A DNA stretch of 38,062 nucleotides from Spirochaetota bacterium (GCA_016932015.1 JAFGDQ010000033.1:1-38062); one strand, 5' to 3'. Shown: positions 1 through 9,719, numbered from the stretch's first letter. Translations and numbers: made by a program. The notes: generated from the sequence alone by a model not told the origin.

Positions 1-7
1 CATTTCT

Positions 8-42
8 AAGCTCTTTTTATTCTATTATCGTAAAAAGAGCTT
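8..42 (+). terminator. Hairpin terminator of a gene upstream of the window
   Basis: A perfect 12-bp inverted repeat (AAGCTCTTTTTA at 8-19 and its complement at 31-42) with an 11-nt loop is followed on the plus strand by a pyrimidine-rich run (tctttcta). The orientation fits termination of a plus-strand gene that ends before base 1. It may also act on the minus-strand gene that stops at 187, but the minus side lacks a T-run. Confidence 0.55.
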
Positions 43-95
43 TCTTTCTAATTCAGGTCTCCTAAATTCTACGCTATCAAAAATTTAGCATGAGA

Positions 96-142
96 CAGCC
101 TTGCGCTAAGAGGGATATGACATTCTAATCCCTGCAAGGCTG
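96..142. other. Two-part hairpin 3' of the ATP-grasp/FMN gene
   Basis: CAGCCTTGC (96-104) pairs perfectly with GCAAGGCTG (134-142), and AGGGA (111-115) pairs with TCCCT (129-133). The result is an interrupted 14-bp stem with a 13-nt apical loop. It lies 45 bases beyond the stop of the minus-strand gene and could be its 3' stabilising or terminating structure. There is no strong T-run on either side, so a repeat element or small RNA is also possible. Confidence 0.35.
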
Positions 143-186
143 CAGTAAACATAATTTGATAAAACTAAGTCCAGTTAAGTATTTAT

Positions 187-2454
187 TTACTTGTTATCAA
201 TCCTGGCAGAATTAACAGCGCGAGCGTCAATTCTGGAAACTGTATCAGGCGTAATTTCCGATATTTTGCTGCTGCCGGTCAGTATCATCGCGAGTTCCAG
301 TTCCCGCTTTAATGTCTTCAGGTAAAAAGAAACTCCTTTCTGCCGCATACCGACTGCGGCTATTGTGACAGGCCTGCCGATCAGTACAAAATCAGCGCCG
401 AGAGCAAGTGCTTTAAGAATATCAACGCCTGTCCTGAATCCGCCGTCTATCAGTATATGCACATAGCCTTTTACTTCCCTGACGATTTCCTCCAGCACAT
501 CCATTGATCCCGGCATTTCGTCAAGTACGCGGCCTCCGTGATTAGACACTATTATGCCGTGCGCGCCTGCTTCAACAGCAAGCGCGGCATCCTTTACGTT
601 CATTATGCCTTTTAAAATAAAGGGCAGATGCGTATTGGAGATTATCTCCTTTAATTCCTCAACGCTTTTCGGGCCGACAGACTGATTCTTCATTGCCATT
701 GTCTTGAACACAACAGCATCAATATCCATTCCGACTGCTGCAGCATGGTTCTGCTCAGCCCTCTTGATTCTCATAATTATGTCTTTATTTTCACTTCTCG
801 GCTTGAATACCGGAACTCCAATTCCTTCATTTTCCGCTATTGCCTGAATGCCTATTTTATATTTCTCGGGACTCGCGCCGTCACCTACGAATGCCATTGT
901 TCCGGCTTCAATACACCCGGCTACCACGGCCCTGTTATATTCAAGTTCATCAATCGCGCCGCACATGTTTGTCACTGTACCGGTTACAGGCGCAGCCATT
1001 ACCGGCAGAGAAAGAGGAATACCGAAAAATGATGCTGAAGTATCAGGCTCTGTCACATTGTGAATGACTCTTGTATTTACAGTGTAATTCTTTAATGCTT
1101 CAATATTCTTCCTGAATGACCGGCCCGTACCTGTCCCGCCCATTCCCGGAACTCCGGTAGGACATTTTTCCCCGTCGCAGAATTCGCACGCATAGCAGAC
1201 TTTTTTTAATTTTTCCCTGGCAAGAAATCTTATTCTCTGCATTGAGATTTCCTCGCCTTCGGAAATTTCGATTTTCAGAGTCTGTTTGCATTTTTCAACT
1301 GCGGCTTCAGCCTCTTCAAGCGTATCTGCAACAGCAATAATATGCCCGGCTTTTTCAACATTTGACCGCGGTTTTACGATTTTATCGCCTTTTTTAACGT
1401 TTATGAATATTTCAGCTATGCCGGGAATCTTCAGCGCGTCTTCAAGCCCTGTTATGCTGTTTACAATTCCCGGATTTGTTATGATCGCCCTTTCAATGCA
1501 TACCTTGTTTCTTATTGGTTCAAGATTGCCCGGTTCCTGGCCGAGAGAAATTTCTATCGCGGCTTTTATAAGGTCAACGCCTGTAGAAAGCGGATATGTA
1601 TACGCAGACATGAATCCGCCTGAAAGCCTGGCTGCAAGCTCCCCTATCATTGGCCCTTTATCCGTAATTTTAATATCGCCTTTGGCGCAGCCGTTATCTA
1701 TGCCCAGCGCCTTTATTCCGAGCTTCATTATTCTGCATGCTTCATTCCGGATTTCTTCAGGCATGGATGAAGGCATATCATGTCCGATCTCCACGAAATA
1801 GGGAGGATACTTGATAATTCTGTCCGCGACTCCTGTGACAGTAACTTCATTATTATAAACTACTGCATCAATGGAAAGTTCATGGCCTTCCATATATTCT
1901 TCAATTACAAGTTCACCGCTCGGCGAAGCGGCTTTCGCGAATTTAAACGCATCCGGCAGAATATTTATGTCGTCAACACGCATAACTCCCCTTGCGCCCA
2001 TATTATCGCTGGGTTTTATTACTACAGGAAATTTCAGTTTTTTACACGCGGTCTTCGCGTCTGCCAGAGACCATACGGGAAAGAAATCAGGGCACGGTAC
2101 ATTATGCTTCCTGAAACGTGTCCTCATTTTGATTTTATTGGTTGCCGCTTCAGCGTCTTCGAATTTGATGCCCGTAAGGTTTAACGCGTTTGCAACAGCG
2201 GCAACAGTCATGGACGCGTCCGTACCTGCTGTCAGTACGCCGCTTATAGGAGTGATCTCATTCTGGGATTTTGCAACCCGGACAGAACCTTCAATATCTC
2301 TTGTGCTCATTACAATCGGTACATCTGCATACCGCATTCCGATTGCTTCCGGATTATAATCGGTAACAATGACATTAAGCCCCATTTTTTTCGCGCATTG
2401 AATTACAGGAACCTGAAGAAGCCCTGCTCCGATCACCATTATGGTTTTATTCAT
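187..2454 (-). CDS. ATP-grasp ligase fused to FMN-dependent alpha-hydroxy-acid oxidase
   Basis: This 755-residue protein has two parts. Residues 1-400 form an ATP-grasp enzyme: a Rossmann-like start (VIGAGLLQVPVI), an ATP-grasp segment VVIKPSDNMGARGV near 143-157 and a metal/ATP loop GELAARLSGGF at 271-281. Residues 405-745 form a (S)-2-hydroxy-acid oxidase/lactate-monooxygenase-type TIM barrel with SNHGGR at 637-642 (catalytic His/Arg), a phosphate loop IDGGFRTG and the end ALGADFVLIGRP. Between them is a Cys cluster, C420-x2-C-x2-C-x4-C431, which as I recall also occurs at the start of clostridial stand-alone oxidases of this group and could hold a metal or Fe-S centre. Each half alone would be a normal-sized enzyme, so the fusion suggests oxidation of a hydroxy acid coupled to an ATP-dependent ligation. 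The substrate is unknown. The ATG follows AAGGGGG at 7 nt. No partner gene adjoins it. Confidence 0.85.
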   Translation of the reverse strand: MNKTIMVIGAGLLQVPVIQCAKKMGLNVIVTDYNPEAIGMRYADVPIVMSTRDIEGSVRVAKSQNEITPISGVLTAGTDASMTVAAVANALNLTGIKFEDAEAATNKIKMRTRFRKHNVPCPDFFPVWSLADAKTACKKLKFPVVIKPSDNMGARGVMRVDDINILPDAFKFAKAASPSGELVIEEYMEGHELSIDAVVYNNEVTVTGVADRIIKYPPYFVEIGHDMPSSMPEEIRNEACRIMKLGIKALGIDNGCAKGDIKITDKGPMIGELAARLSGGFMSAYTYPLSTGVDLIKAAIEISLGQEPGNLEPIRNKVCIERAIITNPGIVNSITGLEDALKIPGIAEIFINVKKGDKIVKPRSNVEKAGHIIAVADTLEEAEAAVEKCKQTLKIEISEGEEISMQRIRFLAREKLKKVCYACEFCDGEKCPTGVPGMGGTGTGRSFRKNIEALKNYTVNTRVIHNVTEPDTSASFFGIPLSLPVMAAPVTGTVTNMCGAIDELEYNRAVVAGCIEAGTMAFVGDGASPEKYKIGIQAIAENEGIGVPVFKPRSENKDIIMRIKRAEQNHAAAVGMDIDAVVFKTMAMKNQSVGPKSVEELKEIISNTHLPFILKGIMNVKDAALAVEAGAHGIIVSNHGGRVLDEMPGSMDVLEEIVREVKGYVHILIDGGFRTGVDILKALALGADFVLIGRPVTIAAVGMRQKGVSFYLKTLKRELELAMILTGSSKISEITPDTVSRIDARAVNSARIDNK

Positions 2455-2719
2455 AAAAATACCCCCTTGATGAGTCCTGACAATACCTCCTCAATGGAAT
2501 GAAAACTTTGAAATAATGAGATTATGTCTCTTTACCTCGTTTGAGGCTACTCGTCAATAACATTATCGGCAATATGTAAGGATTTTGTTAGTATTTGATT
2601 TTGATATTTTTTTAATGCAGAAGGATATTATTATAAGATGAGGCAGTAAAATAAAATACGGAATATAGTTTTATAGAGATTAGAGTATATTTTCAAATAT
2701 TCATTAATAGTATCATCTG

Positions 2720-2941
2720 TTACAACAATTTTAAAAAGTCATTAACATCCATTCCTGAATTACGGATTAATGCACGTAGCGTACCTACAGAAAGTTCTTT
2801 ATGCTGAGGTATAGAGAGATTGGCCTTTTCATTTTTTTTAATCATTACCACATGACTTCCTACCTGTCCTGCGATGTTCCATCCGGCTTTTTGAAAAGCT
2901 TTTACTGCGGTTTTCCCCGAAATATTATTTAATCTTCCCAT
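2720..2941 (-). CDS. hicA: HicA-type mRNA interferase toxin
   Basis: A 73-residue protein with the double-stranded-RNA-binding-like HicA fold. The start NNISGKTAVKAFQKAGW and GSHVVM carry the catalytic His (H30), followed by the LSIPQHKELSVGTLRALIRNSG region typical of the family. HicA cleaves mRNA and is neutralised by HicB. It lies 6 bp downstream of the hicB stop, so the pair forms one operon with the antitoxin first. The length is normal and the active-site His is intact, so the toxin looks functional. Confidence 0.93.
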   Translation of the reverse strand: MGRLNNISGKTAVKAFQKAGWNIAGQVGSHVVMIKKNEKANLSIPQHKELSVGTLRALIRNSGMDVNDFLKLL

Positions 2942-2947
2942 AATGAA

Positions 2948-3163
2948 TTATACGCTGACCATTATTGGAAGTTCTTTTTTTCCTTTTGATAAATTTAATA
3001 TTGCTTTTTGGTCTTCAGCCCATAGCCAGGCTGTAATTGATTCTTTTATATTTTGTAAAGCTTCTTCTTCATCTTTTCCCTGCGACACACAACCCGGAAG
3101 AGCAGGGCATTCAACTACAAACCATCCATCTTCCGCTTGTTCCATAATGACATGAAAAATCAT
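2948..3163 (-). CDS. hicB: HicB-type antitoxin
   Basis: A 71-residue HicB-like antitoxin with the hallmark segment EDGWFVVECPALPGCVSQG and then EEALQNIKESI, a degenerate RNase-H-like fold that binds HicA. It is a short form: no separate C-terminal DNA-binding domain (RHH or HTH) is visible, so autoregulation may rely on the complex. AAGGAG sits 8 nt before the ATG. The AT-rich upstream segment (3175-3200, with alternating TATATA and TATAAT elements) is the likely promoter. Confidence 0.93.
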   Translation of the reverse strand: MIFHVIMEQAEDGWFVVECPALPGCVSQGKDEEEALQNIKESITAWLWAEDQKAILNLSKGKKELPIMVSV

Positions 3164-3231
3164 TGAAAACTCCTTTTTTATATATACTATAATATCTGTT
3201 TATTAAATGAATGTCTATAAAAAAGATATCT

Positions 3232-5772
3232 CTATTTAGCAATTACCACTTTCTTTGTCTCATTAAGTATTGTTCTGCCGTCACTCGCGCGCTTTGCTTT
3301 AAAATGAATGTAATAAAGCCCTATCCCGAGCTTTCTGCGGCTTTTATTCCTTCCGCGCCAGCCGTTTTCCTTGATATTCTGCCCGCCTTTTCGCAATGCA
3401 CCGTCTGTAAGTGTTGCAACAGTTCTTCCTTTGATGTCGTGAACCGTTATTGTTACATACGCATCATCGCTGAGGTAGTATGACGGATACGCTACAGGAT
3501 TTTTGTCTGTTATTACGTTGTTCAGTATGCGTGTTGGCCATGGCGCGAAATTTGCCTCTGTTGCTATCTGGAATGTGTATTCAAAGTCGTTCGGATTGGC
3601 TGTTGCTATATCCTCTGTTTCCGAATTCGCGTCTGAATATGTAGGAGTGCCGTTCTTAACAGTTTCAACAAGGAACCTGCAGGAACTTCCGAAATTAAAA
3701 AACTGGTCTTCGCTTGATATTTGTGTTGTCCATGTATTTGGAGATGTTTTACGACACTCAAATCTTTCATAAGTCACTGCTGAATTTAAAGCAGGACCAC
3801 TTATTATAAGATCTGTTCCAGACGAACCGGTTCCGTTATCCTGTGCAAGAATAATATTAACTTCGTCCGGTTGTTCTCCGGAAGTGACAATATAAACACT
3901 AACTTTAATTGCACTTTTTCTGAGAGGCCTGTTGGCTGCTACAGGATTTCCGGTTATTTCAAAATCCGTTTCAGTATCTGTGTCATTATATGTTGTGATG
4001 CCGTCTGTTACAGAGACATTAATTGTTGTGGCATAAGTTGTGATCTGCCCATAGTCACCAGTCGGAGCATTTATATATAATGCATCACTATTGCCACCGA
4101 TTGTATGTTCTACTTCCTGACCAAAAACATCAACTGCAGTTATCATATAATCGTACTGGGTAAACGGTTGAAGTCCTGATATCGTAACACTACCAGTAGC
4201 GGGAAGGTCTAATCGGTAAGTATCTCCTGCACCTCCAAGGCCATAGCCGAGTATGCTTCTATCGACAATTTGCCATGGATTCCCTGGTGGATCAGACTCT
4301 CTATAATAAATTCTATATGAATAAAAATCGTCATCATACGGTGGATCATTTGGCGCATCTGTAAGCGGTCTCCATATTAAAGTGAATGACGAAGCTGTCT
4401 GGTTTGAATCCCCCCAGCCAGTAAAAGGAGTCTCTCCTGCACCAGGGGCATCGTTATTACCTGGAGGATCTTGATTGTCCCAATGAATAATAGGATTCGC
4501 AGGAGTTTGAGTGACACTTCCGGCGTTGACGTCTAAATCCTGTTCATTGTCAAATGCGCTTCCGGTTATTGAAATGACCTGGTATGTCCTTGTTTCTGTA
4601 GTACCCAAACCAGGTAGAACTGACGGATTTGGGACATTCCCTGTACCAGTTGTTGCCCCATTTGCAATCTGTATAGTAAAATTTTGTGTATTTTCAAGAT
4701 TTCGGACTTCTATTGTTGTATTACCAATCATAGTCCCACCACCGCTTTCTCTGCTTGCAGTTATCTGAACTTGAGTTCCGGGAATATTTATACTGCGATA
4801 ATAGGGATGAGGAATGACATCATATGGATTTACACCACCGCCATTAATAAATGTAATGGTATCTATACGAATTCTGTTACAAACAAGAGAGAGATAATTT
4901 GCTGAGTCTTCAGTAATACCACCAGTAGCCATATTAGCTCTTACTCTCCACTGATGAGTACCGCCATATCCGGCCCCAAGTGTTGTATTTATATATTGAG
5001 CGGCTACAGCATACGATACACCTCCTACTTCATTTGCATCAATTGCACAGGAATCATTCGTTGTACTCGGATTAAAAATTAAAGTAGTATTTCCTGTAAT
5101 TTCATTAGCAAGCAAGTCAGCAATAGTATTCACTGTGTCAGCCGCGCCTGCGCCTGTAACATTATATACTATACTGCTTCCGGTAACATTGAAACCACTA
5201 TGCCAGGGATTAACATATCCGTCAGCAGCTACACCGCTCTGAGTGAAGTTAAGCACTCTAATTGAAGAACATACCCCGAAATTAAAACTACTTGTGTCGA
5301 TACCACTGGAAGCATTTGTTGTCTCATTAACAGTAGCTATGACATCATTCAAGCCAGCAGCAAATTCAGCACTGTTCCATGCGAATGTGACCTCAATTTG
5401 ATAATTAAGATTTGACCAGCTTGGTGAATTATTAGTGATAAAGGCTGTCGAAGAGTCAGCTGTAGCTGACCCAATTGTAGTTGTTCCACCTAAGGCAAGC
5501 GAAGAAATTGGAAGAGAGAAAGTTACTGGTGTTGCACCATTTGTTATAGTCAAAACGACATTACCTGTTCCCCAGTATGCCAGATCCCCTGCAAGCGGAT
5601 CTGTAGCCTGGATATTAAATGTGTAGGTTTTTGCAGCGAGATAATATGAATTTCCATTCGAAAGACCAGTAGTTGCTGCCGGATTTACAGTTACTGATGT
5701 AACATTAGCAAATAAAGGTAATGCAATCAGGAGTTGTACCAATGTTACTATAATTATGCTTTTTTTCATCAT
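3232..5772 (-). CDS. Large secreted protein with FN3 domain and FlgD-Ig-like C-terminal domain
   Basis: An 846-residue secreted protein. Residues 1-22 are a signal peptide (basic start, hydrophobic core, PLFA|N). About 430 residues of Thr/Asn/Gly-rich beta sandwich follow, then a fibronectin type III domain near 455-560 (SFTLIWRPL ... SGLQPFTQYDYMITAVD). The end, 765-846, matches the FlgD-Ig/T9SS type A tail pattern: VTITVHDIKGRTVATL, then a GW.GRN turn and GLYYIHF. That tail resembles sorting or cell-wall-association domains of many diderm surface proteins. Whether a type IX secretion system exists cannot be judged from this window. The gene is transcribed divergently from the lipoprotein gene at 6044, across a 270-bp AT-rich gap. 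No Shine-Dalgarno is obvious before the tandem ATGATG start. Function is unknown, probably surface or extracellular structural or adhesive. Confidence 0.8.
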   Translation of the reverse strand: MMKKSIIIVTLVQLLIALPLFANVTSVTVNPAATTGLSNGNSYYLAAKTYTFNIQATDPLAGDLAYWGTGNVVLTITNGATPVTFSLPISSLALGGTTTIGSATADSSTAFITNNSPSWSNLNYQIEVTFAWNSAEFAAGLNDVIATVNETTNASSGIDTSSFNFGVCSSIRVLNFTQSGVAADGYVNPWHSGFNVTGSSIVYNVTGAGAADTVNTIADLLANEITGNTTLIFNPSTTNDSCAIDANEVGGVSYAVAAQYINTTLGAGYGGTHQWRVRANMATGGITEDSANYLSLVCNRIRIDTITFINGGGVNPYDVIPHPYYRSINIPGTQVQITASRESGGGTMIGNTTIEVRNLENTQNFTIQIANGATTGTGNVPNPSVLPGLGTTETRTYQVISITGSAFDNEQDLDVNAGSVTQTPANPIIHWDNQDPPGNNDAPGAGETPFTGWGDSNQTASSFTLIWRPLTDAPNDPPYDDDFYSYRIYYRESDPPGNPWQIVDRSILGYGLGGAGDTYRLDLPATGSVTISGLQPFTQYDYMITAVDVFGQEVEHTIGGNSDALYINAPTGDYGQITTYATTINVSVTDGITTYNDTDTETDFEITGNPVAANRPLRKSAIKVSVYIVTSGEQPDEVNIILAQDNGTGSSGTDLIISGPALNSAVTYERFECRKTSPNTWTTQISSEDQFFNFGSSCRFLVETVKNGTPTYSDANSETEDIATANPNDFEYTFQIATEANFAPWPTRILNNVITDKNPVAYPSYYLSDDAYVTITVHDIKGRTVATLTDGALRKGGQNIKENGWRGRNKSRRKLGIGLYYIHFKAKRASDGRTILNETKKVVIAK

Positions 5773-6043
5773 ATAATAGATAATAGAGTTTTTATTGTGA
5801 ATATGAATAAACTGTAATTATTAGCCCTTATAAATACCAATTTAATTAATAGAACCGTTATGCATTTTACAACTTTTTTTTCAAATTTCTTTATTTTTCT
5901 GCACAACAGATAATATTCAGAGTTTCATTATTATAATGAAATTATTAAAAATTTAGTTTAAAAAGAATTGCATTTAAATATACATTTTTATACCTTTTAT
6001 AGGTAAATACATATTCAATTTATAATAAAATTGCGTTTATAAT

Positions 6044-9000
6044 ATGAAAAAAAGTCATAAATTTGTCATAATTTCTATAATATTACTACTCTCATCACAG
6101 TTTTCTTGCACAAAAGAAGCTCCTACTGTAAATCCCGGAGATTATGTTGAAGATCCAATAACAACTACACAACCTGGATATTCATATCCAATGGTCACAG
6201 CCATATATCCTGCAAACGGCTCAACCAACGTACCAGTTGACAGCAAAGTTACTATTGTTTTTAATATTCCCATAGATGTGTTAACTTTAACAGATGCAAA
6301 TTTACAGGTTAGCGGTTCACTGAGCGGTCCTCTATCTATTGGCGTGGATATCACGCTTACAACAGGTATTAACTATGCACAGCTGACTTTTGCAGCTCCT
6401 TTTGATTTTGGAGAAATTATCTCGATTACAACTACCTCCGGAATTCGCGATGATCAAAACAATATTTCTTTAAATAATCCTCAGACATACCAGTTTACTG
6501 CGGGGAATCAAAGTGATTTCACGGCTCCATCTCTTACAGGCAATACCCCAGTAGGAGCCGCTGAGCTTGTATCTGTAAATATCACAGCTACTTTTAATGA
6601 GACTCTGGATCCGGCTACAATAAACAGCAGCACTTTTTATGTAATGGATAGCGGTGGGACAGTTGTTGATGGATTTCTTACATATACAGATCCCACAATT
6701 ACGTTTAACCCAACAAATAATCTATTATACGATAAACAATACAATATTTATACCACATCAGCCTTAAAAGATTTATCTGGTAATGCTTATATACCGGGTG
6801 GATCTCCAGAATGGTTTTTTACGACAGAATTAGAAACTGACACAACAAGCCCCGGCGCACCGACTTTTGCAAGTTCAAACAGCCCGTCTATCTATGATAT
6901 AACCGGCGCAACTGCTCAGATTGTATGGACTACAAATGAACATAGCAGTTACTCTCTGGATTACGGGAGAGGTACTGACTTTACAGCAGCAGCAGTAACA
7001 AGCGCTTTATTCACTTTGACTCATTCGAGAACTCTTTTGACCCTCACTGCAGGAGCGCGTTATTATTATAATATTTACATGGAAGATGAATTCGGAAACG
7101 GAGGCACATCTGCCACCTTCGAATTTAATACCCAGACACCGGAAACGCCCTCTGTAATTGATAACGGCGCAGGTCATCAGCTTCTTTCCAGATATATCCC
7201 GCAAAAAGCAGGTGTAGCGAGTTCAGGTGCTTTTGTTTTCTGGGACGACAGTTCCTCAGGGAATGATTATTTATTCGGCAGACGGTATAACAGCTCTTTT
7301 ACAGACAGCTGGACAAATGAGGCGATTTTCACAGTTGCCGGACAGGACTATTCATATTTTTCCGCTGCTGAGGATGAAGTTGGTGGAGTAATTGTCCTCG
7401 CCTCAAACGGTGGATCCGGTGTTTATGCAAAACGGTTGAGCAGCAACGGCACACATGACTGGGGCTATGCAGGAACAGACTCCGGTCTTCAGGTAGATAC
7501 AAACACTGTTTCAGTAGTAAAAGCATCTGCAGCAGTTGTGTATAGCGGAATTTTTAATACGCTCGCATCAGGTACAACAGAGATGAGCAATTTAACCAAT
7601 GCATTTTATAATTTTACTGATGATTTTATTACAATTGCTGATACCGGGGATATAGTATATGAAGCTGCAACAGGTACAGGTACAACCGTAACTGCAAGCA
7701 ATTTCAGACATGCATTGAGCCAGACAGCTGTTGTGATTACTAGCGGTAATACCTATGAAATATTTGATGTAAGTACAGGCACCAGCGGTCCATATACTGC
7801 GGATGATCATACTATAGTAGCATCAAGTGCTCCTGTTATAGGTACTGATTATACAGGGGCTTATGCTAGCGGTACGAATAATGTGTATACAGGGCATGGA
7901 GTGACTGGAATCACGAATGCAGGGGATCTTGTTTATGATGGTACGAATTATGCAATCGTTTCATCTGAGAGTACAATTGGCCCAATTACTCCAATTGATA
8001 CAGGAACGGCAAATTATGATTATACTCCACCGCCAAATTATCTTGTTGATACTACTACTGCCTGGCCGTCTGTTGCTGCTAATGATATTGTTTATAATTT
8101 TACTGATTCAACTTTAGACCAGATAATTAGTATAGATAACATTGAGATCCCACCTCTTTCAGGTTTTTTCTATGACAGCCTTCGATTAAATAATGATACC
8201 TTTGATAATGGTAATGAGGTGTATAGAATATACGACCAGTATTGTACTGATCATTCAGGTCAAATAAATCAATTTAGTGCTTTTGATGAAATAATTCTTG
8301 ATTGGGCTATAAATATAGTTGATACAGATACTTTTAATGTATATTCAACATCTCTTGCTACAGGCACAGCTCAGACACCGCCGGCTAATCCGCTATATGA
8401 CAATGATCCGGCAACAATTTTCACCACACTTGGCCTGGCTGCAGGTGATATAGTATTTAATTATACAACCGGAACAGTCGGACAGATCCGTACTGCTCCT
8501 TTTGCCATATCGGACAGAGCATTTGACATTGATGGACCTGCAAACATGTTTAGCGATGGAGATGCATACAGAATTCTACGGTTTAATAATGGAGATGATT
8601 ATACCGACATAATAACTTCCGGAATTGCAGACAGCGGTACAGTATCTTCAATGACTGATGCAGGCAATACTTTTACTGGCTATCCGGTTGTAGCAGGCGA
8701 TATTATTTATAATGTTACCGATAATAATTTTTCCAGAATCGTAAGCGTTGCTGCTAATGTATTGACATTGACAGAAGGATCTACGTTTGGAGCAGGCGAT
8801 GGGTATATAATTATAAGATCATCAACAATCGGCGTTTTCTATGCATGGCAGGAAGGAACATCCATTCACTGGAGAATTTATGAAATGAATGGGACCCCGC
8901 CTACAGCAATGATCGGAGAACAAACTATCGCAAATGCACAATATCCATATGTAGTTTCAGACGGCAATGGAAACGCATATCTTGTTTACAGAACAACCGG

Positions 9001-9703
9001 TGGTTCGCTTATAGCTCGACTGTATTCATTAACAGGATCACAAATCTGGTCTCAAAATGTGGGAGCCGCTTCTGCAATACATAATGTAATAAGTGACAAT
9101 AATGGCGGGATTATTGTATTGTATCAGAATGGCGGGAATATGATTGTACACCGTATTCTGGATAATAGCGGAGCATATTCCACACCATGGAATTACACTA
9201 TTGCTACAGCTCCATCTTCAACTGATATGGTTTGTAACAGTACAGCCTCAACTGTTATTGTTGTCGGAGAGGTAACTGATAATATTTATGCATGGAGCAG
9301 GGGCGGAACAACATGGAGTACGGCAATCTCAACTGATGCGGATATTCAGCAGAATCCGAAGGTTTATGTTGATTCGACATGGACAAACGCTCGCATTGTA
9401 TGGGAAGATAATCGCTTTGTTATTGGCGGTGGGTACGGTATTTTTGGTCAGCAGATAGCTGCAGCAACAGGCACAAGAGCCTGGGATGCGGATACCTATG
9501 ATGACTTGAATGCTGGCACTACGACTGATACTGATATGGATGGAGTAACTGTAATTTTAAATAAATTAAATGGTTATTGGCCCAATATGATTGTTGTGCC
9601 CTATAATAATAATGCAAATGCTAATATTATCTGGGATGACTGGAGAGCACTAAACGGTAGTGATATTGTGTACAGAAGTCTTTCCGGGTTCACCCCATAT
9701 TAA
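6044..9703 (+). CDS. Giant lipoprotein with Big_5 Ig-like, FN3-like and internal tandem repeats
   Basis: A 1219-residue exported protein. Residues 1-22 look like a lipoprotein signal with a relaxed lipobox (SQFSC22). Two SbsA/Big_5 Ig-like domains follow, near 48-150 (IYPANGSTNVPVDSKVTIVF) and 163-258 (NTPVGAAELVSVNITATFNE). An FN3-like domain lies near 268-365. After that come beta-propeller-like blades around 385-480 and 930-1219, with the recurrent pattern hydrophobic3-W-[DEQ]-[DE] (FVFWDD, FYAWQE, IVWEDN, IIWDDW). Between these blade groups, residues 515-924 carry at least four degenerate copies of a 60-70-residue unit centred on GDIVYN.T. and ending in GD.Y.I. The role is probably at the cell surface; the ligand is unknown. 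No Shine-Dalgarno is visible. An AT-rich hairpin follows at 9720-9760. Confidence 0.8.
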   Translation: MKKSHKFVIISIILLLSSQFSCTKEAPTVNPGDYVEDPITTTQPGYSYPMVTAIYPANGSTNVPVDSKVTIVFNIPIDVLTLTDANLQVSGSLSGPLSIGVDITLTTGINYAQLTFAAPFDFGEIISITTTSGIRDDQNNISLNNPQTYQFTAGNQSDFTAPSLTGNTPVGAAELVSVNITATFNETLDPATINSSTFYVMDSGGTVVDGFLTYTDPTITFNPTNNLLYDKQYNIYTTSALKDLSGNAYIPGGSPEWFFTTELETDTTSPGAPTFASSNSPSIYDITGATAQIVWTTNEHSSYSLDYGRGTDFTAAAVTSALFTLTHSRTLLTLTAGARYYYNIYMEDEFGNGGTSATFEFNTQTPETPSVIDNGAGHQLLSRYIPQKAGVASSGAFVFWDDSSSGNDYLFGRRYNSSFTDSWTNEAIFTVAGQDYSYFSAAEDEVGGVIVLASNGGSGVYAKRLSSNGTHDWGYAGTDSGLQVDTNTVSVVKASAAVVYSGIFNTLASGTTEMSNLTNAFYNFTDDFITIADTGDIVYEAATGTGTTVTASNFRHALSQTAVVITSGNTYEIFDVSTGTSGPYTADDHTIVASSAPVIGTDYTGAYASGTNNVYTGHGVTGITNAGDLVYDGTNYAIVSSESTIGPITPIDTGTANYDYTPPPNYLVDTTTAWPSVAANDIVYNFTDSTLDQIISIDNIEIPPLSGFFYDSLRLNNDTFDNGNEVYRIYDQYCTDHSGQINQFSAFDEIILDWAINIVDTDTFNVYSTSLATGTAQTPPANPLYDNDPATIFTTLGLAAGDIVFNYTTGTVGQIRTAPFAISDRAFDIDGPANMFSDGDAYRILRFNNGDDYTDIITSGIADSGTVSSMTDAGNTFTGYPVVAGDIIYNVTDNNFSRIVSVAANVLTLTEGSTFGAGDGYIIIRSSTIGVFYAWQEGTSIHWRIYEMNGTPPTAMIGEQTIANAQYPYVVSDGNGNAYLVYRTTGGSLIARLYSLTGSQIWSQNVGAASAIHNVISDNNGGIIVLYQNGGNMIVHRILDNSGAYSTPWNYTIATAPSSTDMVCNSTASTVIVVGEVTDNIYAWSRGGTTWSTAISTDADIQQNPKVYVDSTWTNARIVWEDNRFVIGGGYGIFGQQIAAATGTRAWDADTYDDLNAGTTTDTDMDGVTVILNKLNGYWPNMIVVPYNNNANANIIWDDWRALNGSDIVYRSLSGFTPY
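7586..8815 (+). repeat. Degenerate tandem GDIVYN-type protein repeats inside the lipoprotein gene
   Basis: Residues 515-924 contain copies beginning near residues 515, 664, 783 and 868, with a weaker one around 615-645. Each has an acidic or aromatic lead-in, a core (GDIVYEAATG, NDIVYNFTDS, GDIVFNYTTG, GDIIYNVTDN), a variable stretch with I.SV or I.S., and an end (GNTYEI, GNEVYRI, GDAYRI, GDGYII). Conservation is at protein level only; no long DNA identity is visible, so the expansion is old. Confidence 0.6.
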
Positions 9704-9719
9704 AAGTCACAAAAATAAA

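Noticed and set aside
1286..2359. Long plus-strand open frames (up to 171 codons) opposite the ATP-grasp gene
   Set aside because: They are antisense shadows of a clearly conserved gene, without ribosome sites or recognisable domains.
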